A stretch of DNA of 64,000 nt from Branchiostoma floridae (GCF_000003815.2 NC_049995.1:8686007-8750006); one strand, 5' to 3'. Positions 1 through 14,400 are shown, counted from the first letter of the stretch. The notes: a model not told the origin generated them from the letters alone. Numbers and translations are program-made.

Positions 1-199
1 AAACATTTAGATTAAAACAAGCATTGTGACAACAGCATTCATCTTATTATCCTAACATCATTTTTGACACTGGGTACACCTAGCCTATCTAAATATTTAG
101 GATGCTTCTAGTAGTTCTACAAGTTCTAGCGGCCCTTCCACAAGTTGGACCTAATCAGCATCTGCGAGTGACTGTATAACACAGACTAGGGGTACGTAC

Positions 200-1027
200 C
201 TGGTTTGCCTTGTACCGCGTGGAGGCGTACAACAATCGTGCAGTACGACAACCGGACTCATCTGCGGCGACCCCGGCGGATACGGGCTCCCGTGCACCCG
301 CGTAAACTGCGACTTTGACGGCGACTCAAACACAGCTGGCGAACTCGTCAATCTGATCCTTGTTGATGCTAAACTGTCCTTTTGTGGAGTAGAAGTCGAT
401 GTCTTGGTTTCCTCAAGTCCTTCCTTTGCCGAGCTGTCACCTGGACTGTCAGGGTTTAGACCGTCCGGGGATGGTGCGGCTTCAGGGCTCTTGTCTCCAG
501 AAAGTTTATGCTTACTTAAAGGTGACATGACGGTTTCAGTTCCTGTCTTTTTTGTCAGAATCCTTGACAAGAGGTTATGTACCGGTGAGCCGCTTCTATC
601 CCTGGCTCTTTTTACTGATCTGAGTTCACCACTATGTTGTCTCTGTAGCATGCTGTTGTTTCCCGATTGTTTTTGTGTGCCAACTACAGGTGACGCTTTC
701 CAACTGTTGTTCAAAGCAACAGGAGAGGCTGTACTTTGGCGGGAAACGTTCGGGGAAAAGCAATCCTCTAGAACGACTGTCGGCTGTAGCTTAGCCATAC
801 ATTCTGGCGTGATGGCGTCATCTGTGACGTGTACGGACATGTTCGAAGTCAGGACATCTTCTACGTCTGAGTTGGTGGGTGACTCATCAGGGTCATCCGC
901 AGGTGGCTCAGAAGGTGAAGATTCGGAATCGGAGACGTCATCGCGATCGGTGTCTAGTTCCTCCTCCATACCTTGAGATATGGCCTGGCAGGCAGCTCCG
1001 AAGCTTTTCCGTCGTGGTCTAGGCATT
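200..1027 (-). CDS. Large exon of an unrecognised Ser/Pro-rich, probably nuclear protein (partial gene)
   Basis: The minus-strand frame starts at an ATG (1024-1026) one base after a good acceptor (AG at 1028-1029), so this looks like the first coding exon behind a 5' UTR intron. It ends at a strong donor (CAG|GTACGT, exon end at 200), so the gene continues off the left edge. The roughly 275 residues read so far are basic at the very N-terminus (MPRPRRKS), then acidic, then low complexity and rich in S, T and P with many SP/TP sites, as in disordered nuclear phosphoproteins. A short motif occurs twice: VVLEDCFSP (about 752-777) and VVLHDCCTP (about 223-252). I recognise no domain and assign no function. 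The plus-strand reading frame over the same bases is a shadow. The upstream UTR exon may lie near 2270-2330, close to RUSF1, which would make a divergent promoter; that is inference. Confidence 0.6.
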
Positions 1028-1199
1028 CTGTGGCGAAAAGATATCAGACAATAATGACAACGAGTCAATGACAATGATCTTTATGTAGGAGTTTTTTCAA
1101 TTTGGGTAATTCTTCAATTTCCTGTCTAGCTTGGATACCAGAACCTCGCTCTTAAGCGCTAAACTAGAGTAGAGTAGAGTTAACTATAGGGTTGTAACA

Positions 1200-1330
1200 G
1201 TGGGGGTTGAAGTAGCGCTAACTGACCATGCCAAATGCCTGTCAGGCTTTTGGGTCAGTCAGTTACGCTGCTTGTGTTGTGATCTTGAGGACCCGGGTTC
1301 AATTCCCAGGTCAGTCAGGATATGTGTATA
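1200..1330 (+). repeat. Possible tRNA-derived SINE fragment
   Basis: The stretch GGGTTCAATTCCC at about 1295-1307 is a close match to an RNA polymerase III B box / T-arm, with complementary bases on each side, and the preceding 60 bases could supply a degraded A box. It does not fold as a complete tRNA, so a SINE remnant is the better reading. The small open frames through it have no coding support. Confidence 0.35.
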
Positions 1331-2316
1331 TATTGTTTATTTCTGTTCTGCTCGCCCCTTGGAATGTTTCAGGGTCACAAATCCGATCTCTATTTGCACC
1401 CAGAGGTAATTGGCACTTCTGATTATATCTATCCCACTGTGCGAGAGATAATCAAGGCCCACGTGCTGTGTTTGGAGGCGGGGGAAGTTCTTTCACGGGC
1501 CGAGGAGATTAGCGACTATTGTATAGCACGGCGGTCTGGTACCCAGGCTATTTCTTGTCATTTCTGCTCTGTGTGGTATCTAATCTAGAGTATAAATTGG
1601 ATGCTATACTTCATGTATTAACTAGTTGTTGCTTTTGTTAAGTTAGTAAACCGTCTAATATTTTGCTGCACTCATTCTCTAGACTCATTATTTAAGTCAT
1701 ATATTAAATTCAAAATTGCACATTTACGGTTACAAAGAAAAGACCTCACATTCTGTACATTTAAAAAAAGACAGGGGGTTAAGCTTACATTATACAGCCT
1801 ACTTAATCAAATCAAATCTGAGAAAAACAAAATTAAGGTAGCAAATTGTTAGATACCTCATTTACATGTATAGAAGGTCCACCGTCTCTTTAGAGTTTGA
1901 ATAAAAAACGGTTGATATCAAATGGCACATGGTCAACCAAAGCTAGCACATCTCTTTTAGTATAATTTTACATGCACAAAGATTGCCCACCATAGCACAG
2001 GGTAAGAACTAAATCACACAATCTTTTACCGCCTGTGCCCCCCTCCCCACTTCTGAAGTTTTCAAACAAGTTTCAGTCGCCCGTCTTACAAACTTACGAC
2101 GATCGCTCGCTCCAAATCAGGCTCAAACTCACCTTATCACAGCATATGTGAGTTGAGACAACGCTCAATCTTTCCTCTGGGACAAGCTGTGGTAAAATGC
2201 ATCCATAAAACTGGCAATTTTCATTCAAAATCGGAGAGAAAATCACGAAAACGTTTCAACTTCTTGGCGCCTTCTCACCATCACGGCCACTGCGCTGAGA
2301 CGGGATAATCAAGCCC
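1331..2316. other. Non-coding region between the divergent genes
   Basis: No convincing exon is visible. The part after about 2200 becomes CpG-richer and probably contains the 5' UTR exon of the minus-strand gene: an ATG directly followed by GTGAGA is seen on the minus strand near 2273-2284, but joining it to the exon at 1027 gives a three-codon upstream frame, so it would be untranslated leader. Confidence 0.4.
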
Positions 2317-2366
2317 TCTGATTGGTCCAAACGTACCAGAATTTTTACAAACCAGCCAATCAGAGC
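2317..2366. promoter_or_regulatory. Paired CCAAT boxes upstream of RUSF1
   Basis: An inverted CCAAT box (CTCTGATTGGTC) and a direct one (GCCAATCAGAG) face each other about 60-100 bases before the RUSF1 start codon, forming an imperfect palindrome. CCAAT boxes are NF-Y sites, typical of TATA-less housekeeping promoters. The position fits a promoter, possibly shared with the minus-strand gene. Confidence 0.5.
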
Positions 2367-2420
2367 ACGGTAATATTCCGAGCATGCGCATTAGGAAAGA
2401 GGTCAAGGGTTACAGCCAAC

Positions 2421-5400
2421 ATGGCGTACGAAGTGCCTGTGAAAGTGTGAGTTTGGCCAGTTTTTCGACAACTATACTTTCTGTAAGCGTCAGAATAAGG
2501 TATGCTTTAAAAAAAACGTTAAATCAAATGTCATGTTTCATGTGGTTTTATACTTAAGCTGTGTACTGACCGCTGGCTTTGTAAAATTAACAGAAAGTTG
2601 TGAAGAAAGTTATGAGTTAGAAGCGCCACCTTGTTGCAAAAGGCTGCATAGCATCAAAACAAATAATAGTTGTGGTTGTACCTTGCAAATTTTTGCGAAT
2701 ATTGTTGATTTGATTATAGATTTGTAATAACTATATATTGCGTGAAAGGCATAAAATCATAAGTATAAGTCAAGGAGGTTCAATCTCCTCAGTAAAGTTT
2801 GTTTTCTAAGTCATAAGAAGTGAAACAAACAGAAAACTCAATAATTATATTTCAGCCAAACCATATATGGTATGGTGAAATATATTGTATTCGTAATGTT
2901 TCTTTCTTTCTTTCTCCTGTCAAATCTTCAAATCGAATCATCTCCGTCGTTCCGAGACCGAATGACCTGAAATTTGGCACAAGAGTAGAGTGGGTCAATA
3001 CCGGGGTGCTTTTTTCTCATTTTTTACATATCTGCCTCTAAAATGATTTTATTGAAGTTTAAAGGTCACGTTTTGACCACAACGGTATATTTTGACCCCC
3101 TGTACCATTGAATTACAATGGAATGACCTTAAATTTGGTGTAGATAGGCATTAGATAGTTGGTAAAATGATCCAAGTAAAATTTTTGGCATGGACCAATT
3201 TCAAATTATTAATTTCTGCACTTTTCTGAGGGGAAATTGGTTTTCTTTCGGCCTTCTCCCGTGAACTCCCGTGACCCCAGAGCCCACAGGTGCCAGGTGC
3301 CAGCGGTCTGGGGAGAGCGAGAGTTAATTACTTTATGGACGCCAGCCAATCAGCGACGAGAAAGGCGAATGGTAGTTAATATTCATAAGCGGGGCCTTGC
3401 AATCCCGTTTATACACAAACAGATGCATATTACAGCCTTACAGTGGCCATATGTTACCCTGTGCCCGGTTTGAAATTGTAGTTTGCGAGGATTTGGAGTT
3501 CAGACAGGGTCATTTGAGCGGTAGCGGACGGTACGCGTGCATTGAACATCAGAATACAAGTCTGTGTCGATGAATTTACCAACATTCCGCATGGCACTAT
3601 CAATCATTTTTGGCAGATTTGACTTTGGGGGTTAGTTGAGACAATCGAGAAAATGTTACTTGGCAGAAAACGCGGGAAAATTGGACAGTTTGCGTTTAGT
3701 TTTGATACGTAAGTTTGACAGTGGCGAGAATGCATGTATTTTTTCCCAAACAAATGTAGGTACTTCTAACGTTAGTGTTGTTGTTGTTCTTTTTTGACGT
3801 AAACTTTGTACATTCAAATTGTTAGTAACTTTAAACTGCCAGAGTTTGAGCCCAATAAAACACTCTTAGTACCAGAGTATCACCACTGACCTCCGAAAAG
3901 AAACCCCCGAACAAGGTATAGAAACTCCTATCCTCCAGGTCTTGCACGCTACGAGCAGGAAATTACAACACTCAGACAAGATTACGTCCGATGGCTGATT
4001 GCATACAAAGTAAAACAATTTAACAGTGGTATGCAGGGCATAAAGATTCTACTTAACAAAGAATTCGAAGGAAAATGAAATATATAGATAAAGCCCAATC
4101 AAGTTAACTTGTTGGTCCTGGGATTTTTCAGAAAAGAAATGAAGCGACAGGGTGGTAAAATTCTTGTAAAAATTCGAGACGTCTCCGTTTATGTAATGGC
4201 TCATACAAAACAAGAAGAAGATTGAAGTTTTTAGCTTGAAAAAAAAAACCCAACAACAACACACTCCTACTACACAACACCTGCACCTGCTTGACAATTA
4301 TTAAAACGTATGCCCTACTTGATTAAAAAAAAGTTCTATGCAATAATAAATGTACCCACATCACAAGGAGATTATGACGGTACTTAGACCTAGTTATCGA
4401 AGTGGAAATTGTTGAATGGCTTCATGTAATTTCATGATGAAAATCTTCTGAATGGAAGATGCGTTTTTTTCACTCTCGGAAAAATAGGAGCTGCCGCAAT
4501 TCTAAAAGCCAATCAGTTATGCATAGGCGCTCCTGTGGAAGATTATATTCTTCCATATGGGCCCGGTTCATATTGGGCAAGCTCTAGATCTGTTTTGACC
4601 TGGAATCAATTCACAATGTTAGTTCTCTTTTGGGGATAACTTACAGTTGAAATATTGCACTTTTGCACAGGGGTGACTTGGAACAGTCCAATGTTGCGTG
4701 GGAATGGGTATGGCTGAAATATGCTGTATTTGCACCCAAGCAAATGTCGGCCTTTCTAGTATTGCATACTGATGTGATATCTTATCAGTTTTTACCTTTT
4801 TCACTACAGTGCATTGTCAGACATGGGAGAAAAGACTGTTTGCGAGGAACATTATGGCTCGGAAAGCCTGCAGCAACGCTACACTCGATTGGATGATGGT
4901 ACCATTGTGAAGCGGTCCATCGGTGGCCAGAGGTTCTCTTCGCTTGTACAGTTCTTCAGGGTAGGGACATGTCACTCAGTCAATCATTTAATCAACCAAC
5001 CAATCAGGCAATCAATCAATCAATCAATTTATCAAACAGTCTTTATTCAAATTGGTCTCATAGTACAATACCCAGGACGTGATGTGCCACGAGGCATATT
5101 GTCCTGTATTCAAAGAAGAAGAATACGTTTATAGGACTGACAGTTTTCCATGGCTATGCCAACTGCAAACTGAGGCATACGTTCACTTTTTGGTTGGCAT
5201 AGAGAATGTATCCAAGAACGATTATGTAAGTCACTGGCAAATGATTGTGGCTGCATCTGGCCTTTTACGAAATCTACATAGCTAGTAGTCGTAGAACTTG
5301 TGTATTATATGTCATATTACTAGTACCTGGATTGCTCATCTTTCAGTCATCATTAATTCCCTTTCTTGTCATTCCCAGTCAGTGTTCCTTCCTCAAGGCT

Positions 5401-8400
5401 ACCCTGAGAGTGTCAGTGATGACTACCTGTCATACCAAATATGGGATACAGTACAGGTAACACAGACATTATTGTATATTCTATTGGCCTACTTAAGTAA
5501 TGTGACATAACCAATTGGTCCCTCAATCTCTTCATTGATTTACCTGACACTATAAAACTCCCTGTAGTCTTGTTATGTCTTTGGTGATTAAACGGCTAAT
5601 ATGTCAGTTCTGACAGGGTTATGTTTTATCCATTTGCAACATTAACAAGCATTTTTTGTCCTAGATACGTCGATGTAAGTTAGACATCCAGGTAATAAGA
5701 TACGCCAAAAAGTAGTTACTCAAGGACAAATTTTTTTGTACTGTTTAATAAGTTCTTGCCCCTGTATGCATCAGGCCTTCTGTAGCAGTATCACAGGTAC
5801 CTTGGCTACACAGGCTGTACTGAAGGGGGTGGGAGTAGGAGATGAAACAGCCACGGCTGCGGGAGCTACCATCACATGGATCCTCAAGGGTAAGAAAAAT
5901 ATTCCAAGCATTCCGTTTATGATATCAATCTATTGGAAATATCTGTGTCTGTATAGCCGGTACAACTCTTCGGCATAACACACCAGCTTAATTTACAGAC
6001 ACATGGCATTGCAGCATCCTCCTACGCAGGGACATCCAACGGCGAAACCGTCTGTCTGGATGTACCCTGCTTTCTCAACCGTCACCCTTTGTTCCTGACC
6101 GCCCTGCTTATAAATATTAATGAGCTTACATTTATGTATGTGAGATCCCTTTTGAAAACTGAAAGGCCTTTTCTCTGATCTGATTGGCTGACAGCTGGTT
6201 TGGGGGGATGCCCACAGGAACCAAGAGTGATTGTTGAGAAAGCAGGGTACAGCCAGACAGGTGGTTTCACTGTTGGATGTTGACCCCTGCATAGGAGGAT
6301 GCATTGTAGCAGCTGGTTACAATGAACAACTGTCACACCTAACTTTTGCACATTTAACTGTAGTCTAAGCATAGTGCCAAAAGTTTTTGCTTAAGATTCG
6401 TATTTGTTTTTATTCCAGATGGTACGGGAATGCTAGGAAGGATTCTGTTTGCTTGGCTCCAGGGGTGAGTAATATAAAACTGTTTTTTTTTCTGTCAATG
6501 CTAATATAAGATATGAATAGCCTTTCAAATTTGAATCAAATTATATTAATGTAGACATGTCTTTTTCTAACAGGACAAGCCTAGACTGTGATGCCAAAAG
6601 ATGGAGGTAAAATTTAATTTGTTAATATTTTAATAATTTATATTCAGCTCTGAAGCAAACATATCGAGACGGATTTTAAGTTGGAGGTCCCATGTTTGAA
6701 GAGAGTCACATATCAAGTACGATTAAGAACCCACCACACTTGTCGAAAAGAGTAGGGGTCCATCCTAGTGTGAATGGATCAAACCTTACAGTCTGGTGCT
6801 GGATTGACATTGCGAGATGGTCACCTTAAATTTTGATGACAATCCCACCACAAAATGTAAATCCTAAAACAAGTTGTTTGTTTGAATTTGGAAGTTTGGT
6901 TGTAACAAGTGTATTTTGTATTTTGATCAGGTTGTTTGCAGATATTGTCAATGATTTCTCCATCTTCCTGGAGTTGGTGGCCCCAGCTTTCCCCTTGTTC
7001 TTCACTGGTATTGTGTGTGTGGCTGGAGTTGGCAAGGTAAGAACCAGTAGCCTAATAAACTTCATGAGTGCATTCCTATTCCTCTCTGGTTGCCTTATCC
7101 AATACATATTACCCTCTGCATTACCCCCTCACAAAATATGCTATATCTGCAAAGTTTTATTTTATTTTATACAGACCTGACAGCTATAGTTTCATATCGG
7201 ATAGATACAAGGCTAAATTGTTTTATAGCATATTTTTGTATGTCTACATGCCATTGTCTTAGCTCTTGCCAACAGTGTCATTCATCTGTTTTACCGTACA
7301 CGCAGGTAATTGACTGCAAGAATTTACAATTGATTTGAAGTACAAAAAAGGAAGAAAGGCCTGCATTTGGAAGCTTAAGGTCCCTTTTAGTAAAAAGGAA
7401 AACAACAAAAACTGAATTTTTCCTGGGATTTATTGTGTTCTACAGTACACAAATTTATGAATGTACATGTATCAGTAAATGAGTTAACCTACATGTACAT
7501 TGTATGTTACTTATCATGTTTTTCTTCTTCATTTCTGTTAGACATAACGACACTTAATAATATATATATGACAGTTGCTGCAGTTTTAGATTCTAGTTCT
7601 AGTTGTAGATTCCATGCTTGCATGGATTGTGATATCTACATGTATGATAATACAGACTAATATGCTTGTATGACTGTACGTTGATCAGGCCATCGTTGGC
7701 GTGTCTGGTGGTGCGACCAGAGCGGCGCTCACCATGCACCAGGCACGGAGAGACAACATGGCGGACGTGTCCGCGAAGGACGGAAGTCAGGTGAGGCATA
7801 AAAATTTACATAATACAGGCATTAAAATTGAGTACATTTACATGTTGATGACAAATATTATCATTTCTTTAATCTAGAAAGTGTGACAGTGCATAGTTGC
7901 TACTAAGGTTGCAAAAACACAGTTCACAAATGACTAAAAAAATGTTTCTTGAAGAAGAAATAAAGTCACACATTCATATACAGTGCTGTAAGAATGTTTT
8001 TCTTCCTATGTTAGAGTTTTCTATTATTATTAAAAGTACTTACTTAATTTACTATATACTTCAGTCTTGAGTTTTTGTTTTCTTACATGTTATTGTACAG
8101 ATCAAAGTTTCTTTTGCATTATATTGATCTATATTCTAATACACATGCTGTTTATGATAAGTTTTCAATTAGTAGGCTACATGTAAAGATTTATGAATTA
8201 TTGTAAATTAATAAATCATGAATATACAGCCATGTATCTCATACAGTACATAACACTACAGTCTACATAGTAGTACATCACACAAAAAAACTCCTTGTCC
8301 TAAGATTGTTCATATACAATGTAGATCTACTAATTAAATACATTGTAGTATATACATGTACCTATAGTGATTTTAAATGGTTTTGAATTAGAAGTCTACA

Positions 8401-11400
8401 TAATGTACAGATTTCAGATTTTAAAGAGTAATTTATCATTATGAATAATATGTATGATACATAATGATATTATGCATGATTATGTTGTCACCCCTATTAC
8501 AGGAGACCCTGGTGAACCTAATGGCACTGTTAGCAGGACTAGTGGTCACCCCTATGGTAGCAGATAATCCACTGTAAGTACACTTTCAACATATCATAAT
8601 AATTGTCAGTTTTCCATGTTTCATTTTTTCTTTGCTCTACCAAAAGACAGCAACAATACATTATTGAAGGCTCTAAACCAAATGTAATAAATTTGTCCAA
8701 ATGATAAATTGATATCAAATAATATCTGTGCATGTGATTATCTGAACACAAGGTCTATACATTGTATATCAATATTGAACATGCTTGTACATGTACCTAT
8801 CTTACAGTAAAAAAAGGCTAGGGTTTTTCTAAGACATGTCGGGGAAACAGGAAACACCATATTCCTAGGCCTTCCCCCACACATCCAACTAGACATTATG
8901 TTATCAAAAGTAGCAAGTAGTTGCCTTAAGTTTGTTTTCACTAATGTTTCGATCAGATAGTCTTGTTAATTTGTTAATTGTTCTTCCATATAAAGCCAAT
9001 ACTGATAATACAAGAAAGTATAACAGGTGCCATAATCCCGAGAACTTCATCATACTTTCCATTTCCAAGCTTGACACTAAGAATCCAACTAAGCCAGAAG
9101 ACATGGCAGATAGCGAATAACAACAATGATGATGACCTTAACTTACCTTTCTGCACCAAAGAATAAAGACTGATAGAAAATGAAAGCACTAATAATGTGA
9201 CAATTAATATAACACCATTCGTATTCTTATCATTATGATTTATGAAAACCATGAGAAATGTGAATCCCATCGCAAAAAAGCCAAGCCACCAGATAGCCAA
9301 GACTGATGCTTTTAGCAATAACCAAAATGTCCCGATTATCTTCCATAGCCAACTTGGTTTATGACTTGAGAGTTTACCCAATGTTAGTGTCTCTGGGTCT
9401 GTGGGCTGAAACTCTACAGTCGGTACTGACATTGGAGTTGGTAGTGACTTTTCTTTGCACTTTGTTACAACCTCATGCAGAGTGGTTTCAGTACAAAGAA
9501 GCTCTACTCCTCCCTTCTCTAGCCCTTTCATTGTAGCCATACATGCAGAAGAAATTTCAGCAAAATCTGTCAAAACTTCATTCTTTTGAGCCTGCAATAC
9601 CTTGATGGTCTTGGTGTGTTCTTGGTCTTCCTTTGACTTCAAACTGTCTTTTGCTTCTGTGAGCTGTTGTACTGCTTTATGTAGAGCTTCATCAATTTTG
9701 TCATTTCTTTCCTGTTTCTGTGTGTTCAGAGCTGTCTCCTTGTTTCTCAGATCTTGTAGATATTTGTTGTAAGTTTCCATGATCTTTCTTGCTTCAGTGA
9801 TAAGCATTTTTGCAGAAACTTTTCTTTCCTGTGAGGCCGCTTCCAAGTTGGTTGTACTGTGACCTTTGTGACCTTCTCCCAAACATTTGGTGCAGACTGG
9901 AACCTGGCACTGGATACAGTACAGGTTGATGTCCTCAGAAGGGTGAGAAGTGCACTTGACTTTGTGCACATGGTCTTCGTTCTTTCTTGTTGTCCTCTTG
10001 CGTAGTGTGTCACATAGATTTGCTACGGTGGTATTGCTGGGAAAGTCAGCCACTCCCATGTTTGGTAGATTGATTTGCTGACAACAGTTCAACTTTGGGC
10101 ACTGGAAGGTCCCTCCCCTCCCTGCATGGTCCTTTAGACAGTCCTGACAGAAGGTGTGCTGACAGGGCAGCATCTTGGGCCTGGTGAACAGCTCCAGGCA
10201 GATGCTACAGGACAGTTCCTCCTCAAATTTTGCCTGAAGACTTGGTGGTGCTGTAGCCATGGTTGTTTTTGATCTGCTCATGTGACTGGCATATCCAAGT
10301 CCATTCTGTGTTGACATTGTGCAGGGTTGTAATATTTATTCATGACAATAACAAGGTATTATAATAGTTATATAGTCAAGTAAGTCAAGTCAAGGGTCAC
10401 ATGCAAAAGAAGTAAACACGGCTATAATGTCCTGCATTAGCATTCAAGANNNNNNNNNNNNNNNNNNNNNNNNNNNNNNNNNNNNNNNNNNNNNNNNNNN
10501 NNNNNNNNNNNNNNNNNNNNNNNNNNNNNNNNNNNNNNNNNNNNNNNNNGCAGGTATTCCGTTGTGACGGGAATTTAGTCAACTTGGCAGCTACACAACT
10601 TTTGAACAGAATAGATTAATTTTTGACTTTGGAATAGCTTAGACTTTGGGGTTGCAAAGAATTAGTTTGTTTTGACATCATTCTACTGAGCTGGACTATG
10701 CATGCTAATTAGAATTTAAACTAGAAATTATCAAAGCAATGAAACAAACAGGTGTGGTTCTTGCATTCCTTCAGGTTGACCTGGTTCCTGTTCTTTGTGT
10801 TCACCTGTCTGCACCTGTTTGCCAACTACAACGCCGTCACCTGCGTCGTCATGGAGACCCTGAACCAGTCCCGCCTGCACATCCTGGTGTCACATTACCT
10901 GCGGACGGGCGTGGTCCTAAACCCCGCCCAGGCTAACGTACAAGAGCCTGTGGTGTTTGGTAGGCTCTTGTTTTTTCTTAATCATTCAGATTTAAGATAC
11001 AGGCCAAAAAAATTATACATTTTTACCTCATCCCTCATGATCTCAATGAAAAGCAGCCTGCAAGTCAATTTGAGTTTCACATTGAGTAAATAGAGCTTAA
11101 ACAAGAAAGGCATTTTCACGAAAATGCAGAATGCTTTTCCTTTTGTCAAGCTACTCTCACACAATGAAGTTATACCATCAGGCTTGCACTGTAGTATTGC
11201 GAGTAGAAAATAATTACCAATGCAGATTTTGCTATGGCAAACATGTAAATTGCTCATATTTGCTGTACAGCAGCGAGCTGATGTGCTGATGTCACAGGCA
11301 GTTCTAAGCGCTGATTGGTTCATGTCAGTTCTAAGCTCTGATTGGTTCATGTCAGTTCTAAGCTCTGATTGGTTCATGACAGAGGAAGAAGAACACAAAA

Positions 11401-14400
11401 ACAATATGCTTTTTCCTATCAGGGAAAAGTTAAGATCATAAATGAACAAAGGAAAAAACAGATCTACACATGATAAAGAACTGTATAATCATGCACTGAT
11501 GAAAATCAACTGAAGAAACATAGGTCTGATTGGCTGCATTGAATGTGTTGATGGTTTCAAAATGTATTTTGCTCATAAAATGTGTTTTTATGTTTTTCAC
11601 AGCTCAGAAAAAGTCCACCAGAATAAAGCTGGGATCACCAATGAGTTCTATAATACAGAGGTGGGAAAGTAAAAATGATACAAACTTGAGTTCTATTCAG
11701 GTTTATGAAATTCAGTGCACAAGAAAGCTCAGGAATATTCATGGAAATTTAACCAAGATGATTAAGGTATGTTATGTTGATCTTTAGGGCGACAGATTTG
11801 GACAGTGCCATTCACAGTAACTCTGAGGGGAGGTACCTTCTTGGCATGCCCACTTTAACAGGTAATGTCTTAGTATGGAGCTTTTTTTAAGGGCATTTTT
11901 CAGTTTTCTCTTATAGGTAGCCTCTACTAAACATACAGACACTTATTGGTTTATATTCCTATCAATTCATGGAGGAATTTTCTCAGTGAGAGCATGAAAA
12001 TCATGCACATTTAACATGTAGTACGATCATATGAATAACATCCTAGCCTTGGTGCCATCCCTGTGTTTCTTTATGCTTAGGCACCTAGTACATGAGATAT
12101 TTTCCTCTAATGTACCTTTAAATATTTTTAAAAAGTTAATATAGGTTTTTCATGATTGTTCTAACATTACATATGTACATGTGGATTCAAGCAATTGTTT
12201 TTCCCTTCAGACATCAACATAGTTCTGCACCAGGAATCATCCCACCTAGACTTCATAAAAAGCTGTTTCCAAGCAGAAATAATTGACTATGTTATAGAAC
12301 ACAGGTTCTCCAAACTCCAGGTAGGGCCATGTTTTTTTATAAAAAGTTTTTTTGTGCAAATACTAAAGCTACATTTATTTCTTAATGCACGAAACATTAA
12401 AAACATTTGAATTATTTACCTTGTAATTTATGACACTGACGGCATTCAGATCTATTCATAGGATGTCTGTTGCTTTTATTTTTTATTTTCACATGCCCAC
12501 TCCATTATTTTCTTGCAAAAATTCGAAAACAAAGTGGTAGCCTAAGGATTAACATCGACTCTCATATGATTTTGCCGGGTATCCAAAGACTGCCACATTA
12601 ACAAAACAGTGTTATCATTAGGCTTAGTGGCGTGCCCTAGGGCACGTCACTAATGGATTTTCTAATAAAGTCTCAAATTCTTTAAGACTGTCTTGAATAT
12701 CCAGATATTATATGAAGTGTGCATACAGTGGGGATTACTGAATGCTGCAATAGATAATTACCTGCAACAGAAGGTTATGCAGGGATCGAAATACTTTTTT
12801 TTTGCTACATGCAAAATTGCAAGTTGGCAAAAATTTTACATGCAATTTGAAAAATTTACATGCAAAATACAACTAGTCTATACTGCAATGTTCTAGCCAG
12901 CATCCATCATTCTGTACTTTTTCTGTACTCTGAATTTTGCTGCTCAGGATGGATAAGAATTTTGCACATTCTCTCACTTTTGACGGACAGAAATCGGCAC
13001 ATAAAAATACAGACAGAACTTTAATTTTTGGAAAGATATCCACATAATCAGCATGTACGTTTGCAGCAAAGCCAAATTTTATTATTTATAACACCTACTG
13101 ACGACCGGTGACGATCTCCGTCAGGCAAAAAAAGGCAACGTGGCATCAGTATTTTTACTATAGGCCAGGTATTTTCAACATGCAAGATTGCAAGTTCAGA
13201 ATTTTTTTATGTGCAAATCTCAAAAATGACATGCAAATTGCAAGTTAAGTATGTGTATTTCGAACCCTGTTATGTTTTCGGTACCATTTATGTGTCTGTA
13301 TAACTGTGGAAGCTGTGAATAATAATGGATCCTTACAATATTTGGAAGGTTCATGTACATGTTTAGGTAGGGGTCAGGAAAACAAAGGACAAGTTCGATG
13401 ATGAGCCTCCTAGCAGCTTTCTATGGTACAGCAGCAGAGCGTCTGGTTTTGATATCTGATATTTTGGATGTGGCGGTCTTAAGGTATCCAGCACATAATG
13501 GCAGTTTGAAGGCCTGACATTATGTTATCTTCCAGGTTCATTCCAGTGTCCCATGCTATGACAACCAGGCCCACTCTCTCATTCCTAGTGACAAAGCATT
13601 CCAGTCCATGGTGGAACAAGGTAACCCTAGTCTAGTGGGAAAATCTTTTCCACTACCAATTTGCACTCACTTTCCTTACGTTTCGGTGTCGATCAGAAGC
13701 CTTCCTCAGAGCTTCTGACTGGAGTTCTGCTTCTCACCGCTATATGTAGCAGATGTAGGTGGCGCTTTTGCAGCGAGAACACAATCCCAAATGTGGCTAA
13801 CATTCCTAACGTAAGCAAAGTGAGTAGAAATTTGTTGTGTTAAAGAATTTTCCTATATAATACTGTATTGTACCAACCTGATGAAATCATTTTCAGAAAT
13901 TCCATCAATTTATTTATTGAAACTGACAAGACTATCAACCTGATAAAAGTTATAGGACTCAACCATAATATGTAAATGTAGTTCCAACTAATACTGTATA
14001 TTTTTTCAGGGGAAATGCTTATATAAGATACTTTATACATCAATACAAAATGCCAGTCATGTAGTTGAATTGAATCAACAAATATATACCCATCCAAACT
14101 CATTTGATGACTTATGTCTGATAAAATCTAATTTTCTCGAAAAAAAAACCAGCATATTTTTGTTGGTATTTGGCTGTGTAACATGGAAACTATCCTGCTG
14201 ACAATTCTTATGTTGACAAACTTAACACCATCATGAATTCATTTTGTTTTCATTCTTTGGATAAATTCTTTTAAACCGATAAGATAAAACTTTTTTTCTC
14301 CCATCCTAGCCAACCACAAAGCATTGTGGGAGCTGGTGGACTCTTCCCATGAGGTGGCAGCACAAGTCTTCCCATCATTCCATGCAGGTCTGGCGCACGC

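Noticed and set aside
404-976. Plus-strand open frame of 190 codons
   Set aside because: Antisense shadow of the Ser/Pro-rich exon; no splice or start context of its own.
1200-1330. Candidate tRNA gene
   Set aside because: A T-arm-like word is present but no acceptor stem, D-arm or anticodon arm can be formed; a SINE remnant is more likely.
10982-11449. Minus-strand frame of 155 codons
   Set aside because: Part of it translates the 27-bp tandem repeat; the rest has no recognisable feature and overlaps RUSF1 intron 10.
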